Shown: positions 8,074 through 17,241, numbered from the stretch's first letter. The stretch: DNA of 64,000 nt from PBB1 sp965229345 (GCA_965229345.1 OZ245872.1:2852001-2916000); one strand, 5' to 3'. The notes: a model not told the origin generated them from the letters alone. Made by a program: numbers and translations.

Positions 8074-10218
8074 TCAAAAGCTGGCGCGCAGGGCCACGCG
8101 CAACGTGCGCGGCTCCATCGGGTGGATCAGGCGGCCGTCGATGCCGTTGCCGCCATTGCAGCCGGCGCCATCGGTGCGGGTGCAGGCGGCACCCCAGTAC
8201 TCGATGTCGTTGGCCTGACGATCGAACAGGTTGAGGATGTCGAGCGCGAACTGCCACTGCGGCGAGAAGCGATAGCCCAGCTTCAGGTTGGCCGTGAGGG
8301 TAGCGCTCGATTTGTGTTCCCGGGTCTCCTCCAGCGCATAGGCGCCGATGTAGCGCACGCGCATGCCACCGAACCAGCGGCCGTGCGGGTCGGCGCTGAG
8401 GCCGAGCGACGCCGACACCGGAATGGCGTTGGGCACCTCGGTGCCGCCGTTCACTACCTGCTTGAACCGGGCGCGCGACCAGGCGAGATCGGCATCGATG
8501 ATCAGCCAGTCGTTCGGCGTGATGTAGTTCGACCACTCGATCCCGACCCGGTGCGACGCACCCTTGGGTTCGGTCACGCCTTCGTCGCCGATGAAGACCA
8601 GCTCGGACTGCAGGTCCATCTGCCACAGCGCGAGGCTGCTGCTCCAGCCCGGCAGCGGCACGGTGCGCAGGCCCAGTTCGGCGCCGGTGGCCTTCACCAG
8701 CAGCGGCACCTTGTCGACGGCACTGCCGTCGTTCGGGTTGGTGGTGGCGGTGGTGCCGCGCGCATCGTTGCTGTGAAAGCCTTGGCCCCAGTTGGCGTAG
8801 AGCTCGGTCTTGTCGAAGGGGCCGAAGACAAGGGCGAGCTTGGGGCTCAACTGATTGGCGTGCACGCTGCCGCCATTGCTCAGGTTGAACGCGCCGGCGA
8901 GCGGTTCGACGCGGGCCTGCACCTGGTCCGCGCGCACGCCGGTGATGCTGCGCAGCCAGGGCAGCCACTGCGTTCTGAGTTCGCCGTACAGGCCGAGGGC
9001 GGTTTGCGTGATCGCGTCTTCGCGCACGGTGTGCGTGCGTTCGCGTGCCACGGTGTCGTAGAGCCCGACGGTGGCGATGCGGTCCTGCCGCAGCTGCAGG
9101 CCCAGGGTGGCGTCGGTGTCGCGCCAGTCGGGGCCGAGCTGCCAGGTGCGCGCCAGCGCGCCGCCCCAGACGACGCGCCGGTCGGCCTGCTCGTGCTGAT
9201 CGCCCTGCGGGCCGGTGATGTAGCCCGAGGGGTTGGAGAACAGGTTCAGGCCGTAGTCGATCACGTAGGCGCTGGCCTGCGTGCTGTGGCCGTCGTCGCT
9301 GCGAGCCCATTCGCCGGACAGGCTGTAGCGGTGCGTGATGCCGCCATCCCCCGCCGCCAACGCACCATAGCGCCCGATCTCGCCGGAGCTGATGGCGCGC
9401 TCGGGCACGTGCTCGGTGGCGGTCCAGTCGGCCTGATAGGCCATTGCGGTGAGCGCGAAGCCATTGTTGGCAGGGCCTGACGACAGGCGCAGCACGGCGT
9501 TGCGCTTACGCAGGTCTTCCGGCTGCTCCCACGGGCCGTCGTTGCCCGCCAGCTCGACGGCACCGAGCAGCTTCAGGTCACCGTCGGCGCCCAGTGCCCG
9601 GCTGCCCGCGGCGACCAGGCGGCGGTAGGCATGCGCGCCCAGGCTCAGGTCCACCAGCGAGGCGGGCAGCTCGTGCTGGTAATCGATGCGCGCCGAGCCA
9701 GTGGTGGCGAAGTCGCCGTCCTCGGCGGCATAGACGCCCTTGCGGTAGCGCAGGCTGCCGATCAGCTCGGGGATCAGGAAGTTCAGGTCCATGTAGCCCT
9801 GACCATGCGCGTGGCTCGCCATGTTCACCGGCATGCCCATCAGCGTGGTGGCGAAGTCGCTGCCGTGGTCGAGGTTGAAGCCACGCAGAAAATACTGGTT
9901 GGCCTTGCCGTCGCCGGAGTGCTGCGTCACGGTCATGCCGGGCACCGCCTCCATCACCTCGGCCGGGCGCAGCAGCGGGCGGTTGGCGAGTTGCTTGGCG
10001 GTGACCGTGCCTTCGGTGGCCGAGTCGGCCGCGCCGAGCAGGCCACTGCTGCCCGTGACGACCACGGTCTCCAGTGCCGAGGTTTGCACCCCGCCCGCGT
10101 GTGCCGAGGTTTGCACCCCGCCCGCGTGGGCGGCGATCGGCAGCAGGCTGCAGAGGCCGCCCGCGGTCATCCACGACAAGGCCGAGGCAGCGCCCCGCAT
10201 CGAAACAGGTTGGTTCAT
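8074..10218 (-). CDS. TonB-dependent outer-membrane receptor, probably for corrinoids
   Basis: This 714-residue TonB-dependent receptor has a signal peptide ending at AHA, a TonB box (ETVVVTGS), a plug domain (NRPLLRPAEVMEAVPGM, then YFLRGFNLDHGSDFATTL) and a C-terminal beta barrel ending in LRASF. Its position directly after a cobalamin riboswitch and ahead of ten B12/queuosine genes suggests uptake of cobalamin or another corrinoid, in the role of BtuB. Sequence alone does not prove the ligand. ATG at 10218 is chosen; in-frame TTG (10227) and GTG (10221) alternatives lie just upstream. A 27-base tandem duplication lies at the signal-peptide cleavage region. Confidence 0.88.
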   Translation of the reverse strand: MNQPVSMRGAASALSWMTAGGLCSLLPIAAHAGGVQTSAHAGGVQTSALETVVVTGSSGLLGAADSATEGTVTAKQLANRPLLRPAEVMEAVPGMTVTQHSGDGKANQYFLRGFNLDHGSDFATTLMGMPVNMASHAHGQGYMDLNFLIPELIGSLRYRKGVYAAEDGDFATTGSARIDYQHELPASLVDLSLGAHAYRRLVAAGSRALGADGDLKLLGAVELAGNDGPWEQPEDLRKRNAVLRLSSGPANNGFALTAMAYQADWTATEHVPERAISSGEIGRYGALAAGDGGITHRYSLSGEWARSDDGHSTQASAYVIDYGLNLFSNPSGYITGPQGDQHEQADRRVVWGGALARTWQLGPDWRDTDATLGLQLRQDRIATVGLYDTVARERTHTVREDAITQTALGLYGELRTQWLPWLRSITGVRADQVQARVEPLAGAFNLSNGGSVHANQLSPKLALVFGPFDKTELYANWGQGFHSNDARGTTATTNPNDGSAVDKVPLLVKATGAELGLRTVPLPGWSSSLALWQMDLQSELVFIGDEGVTEPKGASHRVGIEWSNYITPNDWLIIDADLAWSRARFKQVVNGGTEVPNAIPVSASLGLSADPHGRWFGGMRVRYIGAYALEETREHKSSATLTANLKLGYRFSPQWQFALDILNLFDRQANDIEYWGAACTRTDGAGCNGGNGIDGRLIHPMEPRTLRVALRASF
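10074..10127. repeat. Perfect 27-bp tandem duplication in the receptor signal peptide
   Basis: Bases 10074-10100 and 10101-10127 are identical. On the coding strand they encode two in-frame copies of AHAGGVQTS. The signal-peptidase-type AHA site is therefore present twice in the TonB-dependent receptor precursor, nine residues apart. This looks like a recent slippage event. Confidence 0.95.
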
Positions 10219-10370
10219 CACGTTCAATCAATTCCAGGGTGCGCGACCGGCTGCACGGGATGGCTCGATGCCCACGCTAAGAGCGCGATGGGTTCGCCGC
10301 CATCCGCTCCCCGCGGCTGGTCGCATTGCGAATGCCGCTGCGGTGGGTGCCGCAGCAGCGCATCGCCAAA

Positions 10371-10610
10371 GGCCGGTATCCGGGCTCGCGAGTCTTGGTG
10401 CATCGCCTTCCCGGGAGGCCCGCGCGCGCCGTTCTTGCGACGGCACCACGTGACAACCCAGTGGCTGGCGCTCGATCCATCGAGCACCGTGACGCACCCG
10501 CACTCGCCTACCGTTGCGGGGGCAGCCGGGGCTTGAGACCTGCGTTTCGCGCGGGCCCTACCCCGTTCCCGTTTGACCCGCGGTCATCGCTGGCGGCGGG
10601 CACCTTGGGC
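10371..10610 (-). promoter_or_regulatory. Cobalamin riboswitch upstream of the receptor/cob-que operon
   Basis: Read on the minus strand, this leader has the cobalamin riboswitch hallmarks in order: AAGGTGCCCG near 10610, AAACGGGAA near 10570, the core CTGCCCCCGCAACGGT (10525-10510), GCCACTGG, GGGAAGG, and the B12 box AGCCCGGATACCGGCC (10386-10371). It lies about 150 bases before the receptor start, so it should lower expression of that operon when adenosylcobalamin is plentiful. The rest of the 10219-10675 gap is GC-rich hairpin-forming sequence with no gene that I can support. Confidence 0.93.
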
Positions 10611-10675
10611 GTGTGTGGTTCAAGGGTGGGTGGTGCTTCTCCTCATGACGAGGGTGCGGAAGGCCGACGAACTCG

Positions 10676-11683
10676 TCATGCCTCGGCCTCTTCCGGCGCG
10701 TCGGCGGCCGAGGCCTCGAGCGGCTCGTTCAAGGTGGCGCGGATGTAGTCCACCGGCAGGCGATGACGCTCGGCCAGCAGCTCGACGCTGTCGCCCGCCG
10801 CGTGGTCGGCGATCAGGTTCTCGAGCCAACCGTTCAGGCCGGTGGACAGCGACCGGCCCGGCCGCTCGCCGTCGCGCGTGGTGCCGCCATCGGTCAGGTC
10901 GTACTTGTTGGCGTAACCGCGCGGCGTGACCATCAGGCCGTGCTTGACGATGGTGTTGCTGTTGCCGATCAGCACGGTGGTAAGCATGCCGATGTCGCAC
11001 TCGCTCATTTTGTCGAGCGTGGTGAACTCGATGCGCTCGCGGCGCCGGTAGGCGCTCTTCACCACCGCCACCGGCGTGTCGGCGCGGCGGTGGCGCAGGA
11101 ACAGGCGCTGCGCCTCGACGATCTGGCGCGTGCGCCGGCCGCTCTTGGGGTTGTAGAGCGCGACCACGAAATCGGCCATCGCCACCGCATCGAGCCGGCG
11201 CGCAATGGTCGGCCAAGGGGTGAGCAGATCGCTCAAAGAGATGGCGCAGAAGTCGTGCGTGAGCGGCGCACCCACGCGCGCGGCGCAGGCATTGAGCGCC
11301 GAGGCGCCGGGCACGATCTCGACCTGCACCGGGTCTTCGGGTGTCCAGCCGGCCTGGAACAACACCTCGTAGGTCGGCCCGGCCATGCCGTAGACGCCAG
11401 CATCGCCCGACGAGATCAGTGCGACCTTCTTGCCGGCACGCGCGGCTTCGAGTGCGCTCACGGCGCGGTCCAGCTCCTCGGTCATTCCTTTGCGAATGAC
11501 CTCTTTGCCCTCGACGAGGTCGGCGACGAGCTTGATGTAGGTAACGTAGCCGATCACGGTGTCGGCCTCGGCGATGGCCGCGCGGGCGCGATGCGTCATG
11601 TGGTCCACGCTGCCGGGGCCGATGCCGACCAGCATGATCTTGCCGACGGGCACTGCGATAGCGGGTTCGGGAATGATGTTCAT
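10676..11683 (-). CDS. cobJ: Precorrin-3B / cobalt-factor III C17-methyltransferase CobJ (CbiH)
   Basis: This 335-residue SAM-dependent methyltransferase methylates C17 and contracts the corrin ring. MLVGIGPGSVDHMTHRA, ALISSGDAGVYGMAG and EIVPGASALNACAARVGAPL are tetrapyrrole methylase motifs; LYNPKSGRR and the TVLIGNSNT segment are specific to CobJ/CbiH. The methylase domain ends near residue 255. A cysteine-free extension of about 75 residues follows, with an acidic alanine-rich tail, so it is not the Fe-S extension of CbiH60. It is the last gene of the first cob operon, seven bases after cbtA. Confidence 0.93.
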   Translation of the reverse strand: MNIIPEPAIAVPVGKIMLVGIGPGSVDHMTHRARAAIAEADTVIGYVTYIKLVADLVEGKEVIRKGMTEELDRAVSALEAARAGKKVALISSGDAGVYGMAGPTYEVLFQAGWTPEDPVQVEIVPGASALNACAARVGAPLTHDFCAISLSDLLTPWPTIARRLDAVAMADFVVALYNPKSGRRTRQIVEAQRLFLRHRRADTPVAVVKSAYRRRERIEFTTLDKMSECDIGMLTTVLIGNSNTIVKHGLMVTPRGYANKYDLTDGGTTRDGERPGRSLSTGLNGWLENLIADHAAGDSVELLAERHRLPVDYIRATLNEPLEASAADAPEEAEA

Positions 11684-11690
11684 GGGTTGC

Positions 11691-12503
11691 TCACCTCGGG
11701 TCCAGAACCGCGCGCATCGACGGCGTCAGCGACGCCACCAGCACAGGTTGCAACCAGCGCTGGAACACGACCCCGCAGGCCGCCCCCAAGCTGGCCCACA
11801 GCGTCAGCGCGATCCCGCCGGTGACCCATACGAAATGCGCGCCGAGCGCGTGCAGCTGCGTTTGGGCATCGGCACTGAAACCGGCCAACGGGTCGCTCGC
11901 GAGCTGCGGCGCGCCCGACACGAAGGGCACGGCCAACCAGGCCACGGCGGCGAGCCAGCGCCAGCGAGTTCGCAGCAAGGCCGCGCTCGCGCAGGCCAGC
12001 GCGGCGCAGCCTGCGGCCAGCAGCCACCAGCCCTGGCGCGAACCGAGGCTGGCCGCGTCCATACCGGGAACCTCGGCCGGCAGCCCGAGCGAAGGCCAGA
12101 GGTGCAGGCTGAGCCAACCCGCGGCCGCGACGACGAAGGCCAGGCGCAGCGGTGCCGGCGTGGCCCCACGGCGCCACACCCACCAACCCATCACCGCGAA
12201 CATCAGCAGCGCGAGGCTGAAGACGTGCAGCAGGTTGGCCACCCAGGTCCAGGTCGTGCGCTCCAGACCGTCGGCGGGTGCCCAATCGGTGCCAGCCTCG
12301 GCGTGCTCGTGGGCTTGGTCGTGAGAATGGCCGCGATCGTGGTCATGCCCCGCGACCGCCGCGGGCGCCACCTTCTGCGCCTCGAAGGTTTCGGCGGCCA
12401 GGATGATGGGCACCGCCTGCCATTGCTGCAGCGCGGTCTGCACGCTGCCGACCAGCAGGGCGACGGCGAGTGCGCCCCAGATCAGCCGTTGGAACAAAGC
12501 CAT
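11691..12503 (-). CDS. cbtA: Cobalt transporter subunit CbtA
   Basis: This 270-residue membrane protein is the predicted cobalt permease CbtA, known from B12-riboswitch operons. It has about six hydrophobic segments, starting with LIWGALAVALLVGSVQTALQ. A histidine-rich loop near residues 50-70 (GHDHDRGHSHDQAHEHAE) probably binds metal. It lies 12 bases after cbtB, the usual partner, and within the corrin-ring operon, so it would supply Co2+ to the cobaltochelatase CbiX. The N-terminal ATG at 12503 fits the family. Confidence 0.92.
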   Translation of the reverse strand: MALFQRLIWGALAVALLVGSVQTALQQWQAVPIILAAETFEAQKVAPAAVAGHDHDRGHSHDQAHEHAEAGTDWAPADGLERTTWTWVANLLHVFSLALLMFAVMGWWVWRRGATPAPLRLAFVVAAAGWLSLHLWPSLGLPAEVPGMDAASLGSRQGWWLLAAGCAALACASAALLRTRWRWLAAVAWLAVPFVSGAPQLASDPLAGFSADAQTQLHALGAHFVWVTGGIALTLWASLGAACGVVFQRWLQPVLVASLTPSMRAVLDPR

Positions 12504-12515
12504 CGTGCTGCTCCC

Positions 12516-12713
12516 TCAGTGGCAGGGCTTGACGGTGACGTGACGCACGTCGTGCGCCGCGTTGTGTGCGACCGGGCTGTCGGCGAAAGCCACGCCGTAG
12601 AACAGCACCAGCCCGAGCACAGCGGCAGCGGCCAGCGGGCGCAGCACGGCGTGGCGGGTGTCGGCCATCGGGGTGGCCGGGGCGTGGGCATCGAGCATCG
12701 GAGTCGGGTTCAT
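12516..12713 (-). CDS. cbtB: Cobalt transporter subunit CbtB
   Basis: This 65-residue protein has one transmembrane helix (LRPLAAAAVLGLVLFYGVAFA), followed by the conserved histidine-containing tail AHNAAHDVRHVTVKPCH. The tail is the CbtB signature and a likely cobalt-binding element. It lies directly upstream of cbtA and 12 bases after the CobE-like gene. Confidence 0.92.
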   Translation of the reverse strand: MNPTPMLDAHAPATPMADTRHAVLRPLAAAAVLGLVLFYGVAFADSPVAHNAAHDVRHVTVKPCH

Positions 12714-12725
12714 TGAAGATTCCTT

Positions 12726-13160
12726 TCAGGGAGCGTGACAGGGAATGAAATCGGGGGCGCAGCGTGCGACAGACACGGTGGCGTTCTTGCCGTCGGCGCC
12801 GCGCAGCTTGTATTTCTCGACGAGCAGGTCCTTGGCGTCGGTGCCGGCGGCGAGCAGCGCTGCGGCCTCGCTGACCGAGGGCGTGCCGGTGTGGCGGCGC
12901 ACCGTCTCCGAAGGGTTGGGGACGGCGACAGTGGCCAGTTCCTCGGGACGGTAAAACGTGATGACCCAGCCGCGCTGCGCGGCCAGCGCGAGCAGGCCCG
13001 CCTCGTCGGCCTTGAGCGTGATGCTGGCCACTGCGGCCACGTCGCTGAACTCGGCCTGCGCGAGCGCCAGCGCCTCGGCCACCGCGCGAGCAAGAGTGTC
13101 AGTGGGCGTACCGCGGTCGCAGCCAATGCCCAGGGAGAGCTTCAGAGTCGCCAGCGTCAT
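12726..13160 (-). CDS. cobE: CobE / CbiG C-terminal-domain protein
   Basis: This 144-residue protein matches the CobE family, which equals the C-terminal domain of CbiG. Typical segments are SLGIGCDRGTP near residue 10, FYRPEELATVAVPNPSETV near the middle, and SVSEAAALLAAG. CbiG opens the delta-lactone of cobalt-precorrin-5A. The gene overlaps the preceding CbiG N-terminal/central gene by four bases, so the CbiG activity is apparently split over two polypeptides. The ATG at 13160 (MTLATLKLSLG) fits this overlap; the longer upstream frame lies inside its neighbour. Confidence 0.88.
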   Translation of the reverse strand: MTLATLKLSLGIGCDRGTPTDTLARAVAEALALAQAEFSDVAAVASITLKADEAGLLALAAQRGWVITFYRPEELATVAVPNPSETVRRHTGTPSVSEAAALLAAGTDAKDLLVEKYKLRGADGKNATVSVARCAPDFIPCHAP

Positions 13161-13906
13161 GCTGTGCCCTGCTCCAACGGCGGCCGATACACCACCAGCC
13201 GCTCGTGCAGTTGCTGCCAGCGCGCCGCATTCACCTCGGCGTGCGTGATCCACAGCACCGCCTTGAAACGGTTCAGGTCGACGTCGTCGAAACGCTCGAA
13301 GCGCTGGATGTTCGAGGGCAGCGGCGTGGGCCGCGTCCACCAGGACGGGCTGCCGGCCTCCTGCACCACGGCGATCGGCTCGCCGTTGACCACATGGGCC
13401 GAGACACGGGTGATGTTGAGCTTGGGCGCCTCGACCTTCCAGCCCAGCTCGCGGCCGAGGATGTCCACCGGGATGGTCTTGCCCACGTCGGACGCAGTGG
13501 TCAGCACCGGCGTGGCACCCGTCAAAGCGGCCACTTGTTCAGCCATCGCGTTCGCGCCGCCGACATGGCCCGACAAGACCGGGATCACGAACTGCCCCGC
13601 GTCGTCGACGACCAGTACGCCGGGATCTTCGTCTTTGCTCTTCAAATGCGGCGCGATCAGGCGCACCACTGCGCCGAGCGAGACGAAGAAGACGATCTGG
13701 TCGAAGCGCTCGAACAAGCCGCCGATCTCGTCCTTGAACGCACCGCTGTAGGCCTGCACGGGATTGGGCAGACCCTGCATCGTCTCGGCGAACTTGGCCG
13801 CCACGCAAACGCTGGCCGCGGGCAGTGCGCGCGCGAGCTGCGCGGTTTGCTGCGCGCCATGCTTGGTGATGGCGACGATGACGACGCGGACAGGTGTTTC
13901 ACTCAT
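13157..13906 (-). CDS. cbiG: Cobalt-precorrin-5A hydrolase, CbiG N-terminal and central domains
   Basis: This 249-residue protein covers the N-terminal and central domains of CbiG, the enzyme that opens the lactone ring and releases acetaldehyde from cobalt-precorrin-5A. Diagnostic stretches are FFVSLGAVVRLIAPHLKSK, VLSGHVGGANAMAEQ and GATPVLTTASDVG. The C-terminal CbiG domain is missing and is encoded separately by the next gene (12726-13160), overlapping by four bases. It is coupled to cobI at its 5' side. CbiG marks the cobalt-early route. Confidence 0.9.
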   Translation of the reverse strand: MSETPVRVVIVAITKHGAQQTAQLARALPAASVCVAAKFAETMQGLPNPVQAYSGAFKDEIGGLFERFDQIVFFVSLGAVVRLIAPHLKSKDEDPGVLVVDDAGQFVIPVLSGHVGGANAMAEQVAALTGATPVLTTASDVGKTIPVDILGRELGWKVEAPKLNITRVSAHVVNGEPIAVVQEAGSPSWWTRPTPLPSNIQRFERFDDVDLNRFKAVLWITHAEVNAARWQQLHERLVVYRPPLEQGTA

Positions 13907-14721
13907 GCGTTCTCTTCCTCTTCTTGCTCGGATTGATTGACGCCAAGCGCGCTGCTCTTCTTCAGGCAGCCCTTGATGCGCTCGCCGCGCACACGGTGCG
14001 GGTTCTTCACGATCATCAAAGACAGGTAGCTGACTTTCTGGCCGCGCAGGCTGAGCAGGTCGCTGACCACACGCTCGTCGGGTGCGCCGCAGCGCTCGAT
14101 GAACTGCGCGTGGCCCAGCAGGCCGCGTTGTTCGAGCCAGGCGATCAACTCGTCCATCAGCGGTTTGACCTTCAGCAGCACGAGCGTGTCGAAATCAACC
14201 AGCAGCCGGTCCACTGCGCTCACGCCGTACGCGGCGGGCACGATGGCGACGGTGTCGTCTTGCTCGGCCAGCGGCACATCGAGCGTGGCGCAGGCGGCGG
14301 TGAATGAGTTGACACCGGGGACGATTTCGACCGCGATGCGTTCGTCGAGCGCGCGCACAGTGCGCGCGAGGTGACCGAAGGTGGCGTAGGTGGACGCGTC
14401 GCCTTCGACGAGAAACAGCACGTCCTGCCCGGCCTGAAGCCTCGGCAGCACGGCCTCGGCAGCGCGGTGCCAGTGGCGCAGCAGCTTGGCCTCGTCGTGC
14501 GTCATCGGGAACAGCAGCGGCTGGTGCTGCGCGGGCAGTTCGATACCGGAACGCGCGACGATGTCGAAGGCGTAGCTCGGCGTTTTGGTGCTGCGCGTCG
14601 GGTAGGTCCACACTGAATCGCGGCGCTCCAGCAGCGCCCACGCGCGGCGCGTGATGAGGCCAGGGTCGCCCGGCCCGAGGCTGACGCCGATCAGGCGACC
14701 CGTGCGCTGTGCCTCACTCAT
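13903..14721 (-). CDS. cobI: Precorrin-2 / cobalt-factor II C20-methyltransferase CobI (CbiL)
   Basis: This 272-residue tetrapyrrole methylase adds the C20 methyl group. Motifs are LIGVSLGPGDPGLITRRAW at the N-terminus, VLFLVEGDASTYATFGHL, EIVPGVNSFTAACATLDVPL and VLLKVKPLMDELIAWL. The start MSEAQRTGRLIG at 14721 overlaps the end of cobL by eight bases; a start ten codons upstream is less likely. An acidic tail of about 25 residues ends the protein. Confidence 0.92.
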   Translation of the reverse strand: MSEAQRTGRLIGVSLGPGDPGLITRRAWALLERRDSVWTYPTRSTKTPSYAFDIVARSGIELPAQHQPLLFPMTHDEAKLLRHWHRAAEAVLPRLQAGQDVLFLVEGDASTYATFGHLARTVRALDERIAVEIVPGVNSFTAACATLDVPLAEQDDTVAIVPAAYGVSAVDRLLVDFDTLVLLKVKPLMDELIAWLEQRGLLGHAQFIERCGAPDERVVSDLLSLRGQKVSYLSLMIVKNPHRVRGERIKGCLKKSSALGVNQSEQEEEENA

Positions 14722-16042
14722 CGGAAGCCTCGTTCGATGCGCTCGCCGCACCGGCTTGCGCGCAGACGATCCACACCGGGTTCTCGGCCGCCATGCGGTG
14801 CATGTGCAGGATGGGCTTGCTGCGCGCGGCCTGCAGTTGCAGCACGTCCCATGTCGCGTTCAGCGCGCTCAAGGCCTGCGTCGCGGCGGCGAGGTTTTCG
14901 AGCGTCACGAAGTTCATCACCAGCCAGCCGCCGGGTTTCAGGCGGCGCAGACACAACACGATCAACTCGGCGAGCTCGCCGCCCGAGCCACCGATGAACA
15001 CAGCGTCGGGATCGGCCCAGGCCTGCAAGCCTTCCGGCGCCTTGCCGTGCACCAGCGTGTGGTTGCTGATACCGAAGGCCTGCACGTTCTGGCCCGCGAT
15101 CGCAACATCGCCTTCGTTCTTCTCGATCGCCCACACATGGCCCTGCGGGCAAAGCCGCGCGGCCTCCAGCCCCACCGAGCCGCTGCCCGCACCGATGTCC
15201 CACACCAGACTGTCGGCGCGCAACTGCAGCCGCGCCAGCGACACGGCGCGCACCTCTTGTTTGGTGATCAAGCCCTTGTCGGGCTGGCGCTGGTGGTAGG
15301 CCGCGTCAGTCAGGCCGAAGCGCACTGGGTTGGACCGCGCGCGCACACGCCAAAGCAGCACGACGTTGGGGTCGGCGAAGGTCTGCTGCGCGGCATCGGC
15401 GGGCGACAAGTCGGCCAGCACGCGTTCGTCGGCCGTGCACAAACGCTCGGCCACCGCGAGATGAAAGTCCTCGCCCTGCCCTTCGGCCAGCAGCAGGCGG
15501 GCGATGCGGTCGGGCGTGTTGTCGGGGCTGGTCAGCACGGCCAGCCGGTCGTGCTGGCGCAGCGCTTGCGCGAGCGCATACAGGCCGTGCGAGGGCGCCG
15601 CGCCCGGCACCCACTCGCCGGCATCCTTGGCGTGGATGGAGACGATCTTCGCGTCTTGCCAGGCCAGGCCGACGCGGGCGCAAGCGAGCTGCAGCGTGGA
15701 CAAATTCGGCAGCACCTCGATCGCCTCGATGCACAGGCGCGAAGCCAGGTAGCTTGCGATGCCGTGGCACAGCGGATCGCCGGTCGCGAGCACGACCACC
15801 GACAGATGATCGCTGCGCGCGCCGCGCACCCACTCGGGCACGGCGCTGAGTTGGCCGGTGAGATCGCGGCGCACGGCGGTGGGGGCGATGTCGTCTTCGA
15901 ACAGCGCCAGCGTGCGCGCGCCACCGATCACCAGATCGGCACGGCGCAGGTGCGCGAGTGCGATGGCACTGAGGCTGGCGACACCGTCGTCAAGCACGCC
16001 GATCACGCGGCAAGGGGAAGGGTCGGGGCGGCGGTCAGTCAT
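14714..16042 (-). CDS. cobL: Precorrin-6Y / cobalt-precorrin C5,15-methyltransferase CobL (CbiE-CbiT fusion)
   Basis: This 442-residue bifunctional enzyme methylates C5 and C15 and decarboxylates the C12 acetate. Residues about 10-230 are the CbiE-type tetrapyrrole methylase (IGVLDDGVASLS, VLATGDPLCHGIASYL, EVLPNLSTLQLACARVG). Residues about 245-430 are the CbiT-type Rossmann methyltransferase (VWDIGAGSGSVGLEAAR, FIGGSGGELAELI). The ATG at 16042 overlaps the cbiD end by eight bases; an ATG three codons earlier is possible. Confidence 0.93.
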   Translation of the reverse strand: MTDRRPDPSPCRVIGVLDDGVASLSAIALAHLRRADLVIGGARTLALFEDDIAPTAVRRDLTGQLSAVPEWVRGARSDHLSVVVLATGDPLCHGIASYLASRLCIEAIEVLPNLSTLQLACARVGLAWQDAKIVSIHAKDAGEWVPGAAPSHGLYALAQALRQHDRLAVLTSPDNTPDRIARLLLAEGQGEDFHLAVAERLCTADERVLADLSPADAAQQTFADPNVVLLWRVRARSNPVRFGLTDAAYHQRQPDKGLITKQEVRAVSLARLQLRADSLVWDIGAGSGSVGLEAARLCPQGHVWAIEKNEGDVAIAGQNVQAFGISNHTLVHGKAPEGLQAWADPDAVFIGGSGGELAELIVLCLRRLKPGGWLVMNFVTLENLAAATQALSALNATWDVLQLQAARSKPILHMHRMAAENPVWIVCAQAGAASASNEASDE

Positions 16043-17192
16043 GGATTTCATTCGTGTGATTCGCCGATTTCGCCTCGGCGATCTTGTGGCCGTCGAAGTC
16101 GCACACCAGCACATGAAGCTGGAACTTGTCGCCGTAGCGGTCGGCTGCGGTGAGCGTGCTAACCACCTTCTTCGCCAGCGCGGTGTGGAATTCACTCAAC
16201 AGGCCCAGCGCCTCCATGCGCTCGGCCGCAAAACGGGCCGTCACGTTGGCGGCAATCGCCGCGCACTCATCGGCGGGCGCGCCGATGCTGGCGGCCAGCT
16301 CGGCCAGCAATCCGGTGTCGACGTCGGCGCGATTGGCGTGGGTGATGGTCTCGCCCTGCGCGATCTTGGTGAGCTTGCCCACCATGCCGCCGATCACCAC
16401 TTCGCGCAGGCCTTCGGCCACCGCGGTGTCGAGCGCGTAGCGCAGGAAGTCGCCCATCTGCACGAAGCATGCGTGCGGCAGTTCGGGCCGCTCCTTCATC
16501 GCGAACTGTTCGGTGCGCCCGCCGGTGGTGAGCACGACCACGCTGTGCCCGTTGCCCTCGCCCTTGTCCCGGCCGATCGTGGCCGCCACCTGCACGCCCT
16601 GCACCACGCTGGCCCGGTAGGCCGAGGTCGAGTACGGCTTGACGATGCCGGTGGTGCCGAGGATGGAGATGCCGCCAAGGATGCCGAGCCGCGCGTTGAG
16701 CGTCTTCTTCGCCATCTCCAGGCCTTGCGGCACGGAAATCGTCACTTCGATGCCCGCATCGAGGAGCAGATCGGCGGCCACCGCACGAACGTTCTCTTCG
16801 ATGTTGCGACGAGGAACGGGGTTGATCGCAGGGCCGCCCACCTCGAGACCGAGGCCAGGCATGGTCACGGTGCCGACGCCGAAGCCGCCTTGCAGCAGCA
16901 CAGCGCCCGGCCGCTCGCGCAGCAGGCGCACGTCGGCAGTGAGGTGGGCCTTGTCGGTGCAATCGGGGTCGTCGCCCGCGTCCTTGATGACCATCGCGTG
17001 CGCGCTCGTTGCATCGCAGCGGCCGTCCTGCACCACAAAGCGCACTACGTCGCCATTTGGCAGCAGGGACTCAACCGCTTCGGGCACGACACCCTGCACC
17101 AGGCCCAGCACCGCCGCACGCGCGGCCGCAGCCGAACACGCGCCGGTGGTGAAGCCGGTGCGCGTGCCGCGCTTGACGGTCTTGTCCATCAT
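16035..17192 (-). CDS. cbiD: Cobalt-precorrin-5B C1-methyltransferase CbiD
   Basis: This 385-residue enzyme methylates C1 of the contracted ring. RTGFTTGACSAAAARAA at the N-terminus and the internal LGILGGISILGTTGIVKPYS are the CbiD signatures. CbiD is characteristic of the cobalt-early (anaerobic-type) pathway, consistent with cbiX and cbiG in the same operon. It starts with two methionines (17192 or 17189). The gap of 49 bases to the DUF3995 gene is the largest in this operon apart from the riboswitch leader. Confidence 0.95.
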   Translation of the reverse strand: MMDKTVKRGTRTGFTTGACSAAAARAAVLGLVQGVVPEAVESLLPNGDVVRFVVQDGRCDATSAHAMVIKDAGDDPDCTDKAHLTADVRLLRERPGAVLLQGGFGVGTVTMPGLGLEVGGPAINPVPRRNIEENVRAVAADLLLDAGIEVTISVPQGLEMAKKTLNARLGILGGISILGTTGIVKPYSTSAYRASVVQGVQVAATIGRDKGEGNGHSVVVLTTGGRTEQFAMKERPELPHACFVQMGDFLRYALDTAVAEGLREVVIGGMVGKLTKIAQGETITHANRADVDTGLLAELAASIGAPADECAAIAANVTARFAAERMEALGLLSEFHTALAKKVVSTLTAADRYGDKFQLHVLVCDFDGHKIAEAKSANHTNEIHD

Positions 17193-17241
17193 CGGCGTGG
17201 CACCTCGGTCTTTCGGTAGTGAACCCAGCCCAATAACGCGC

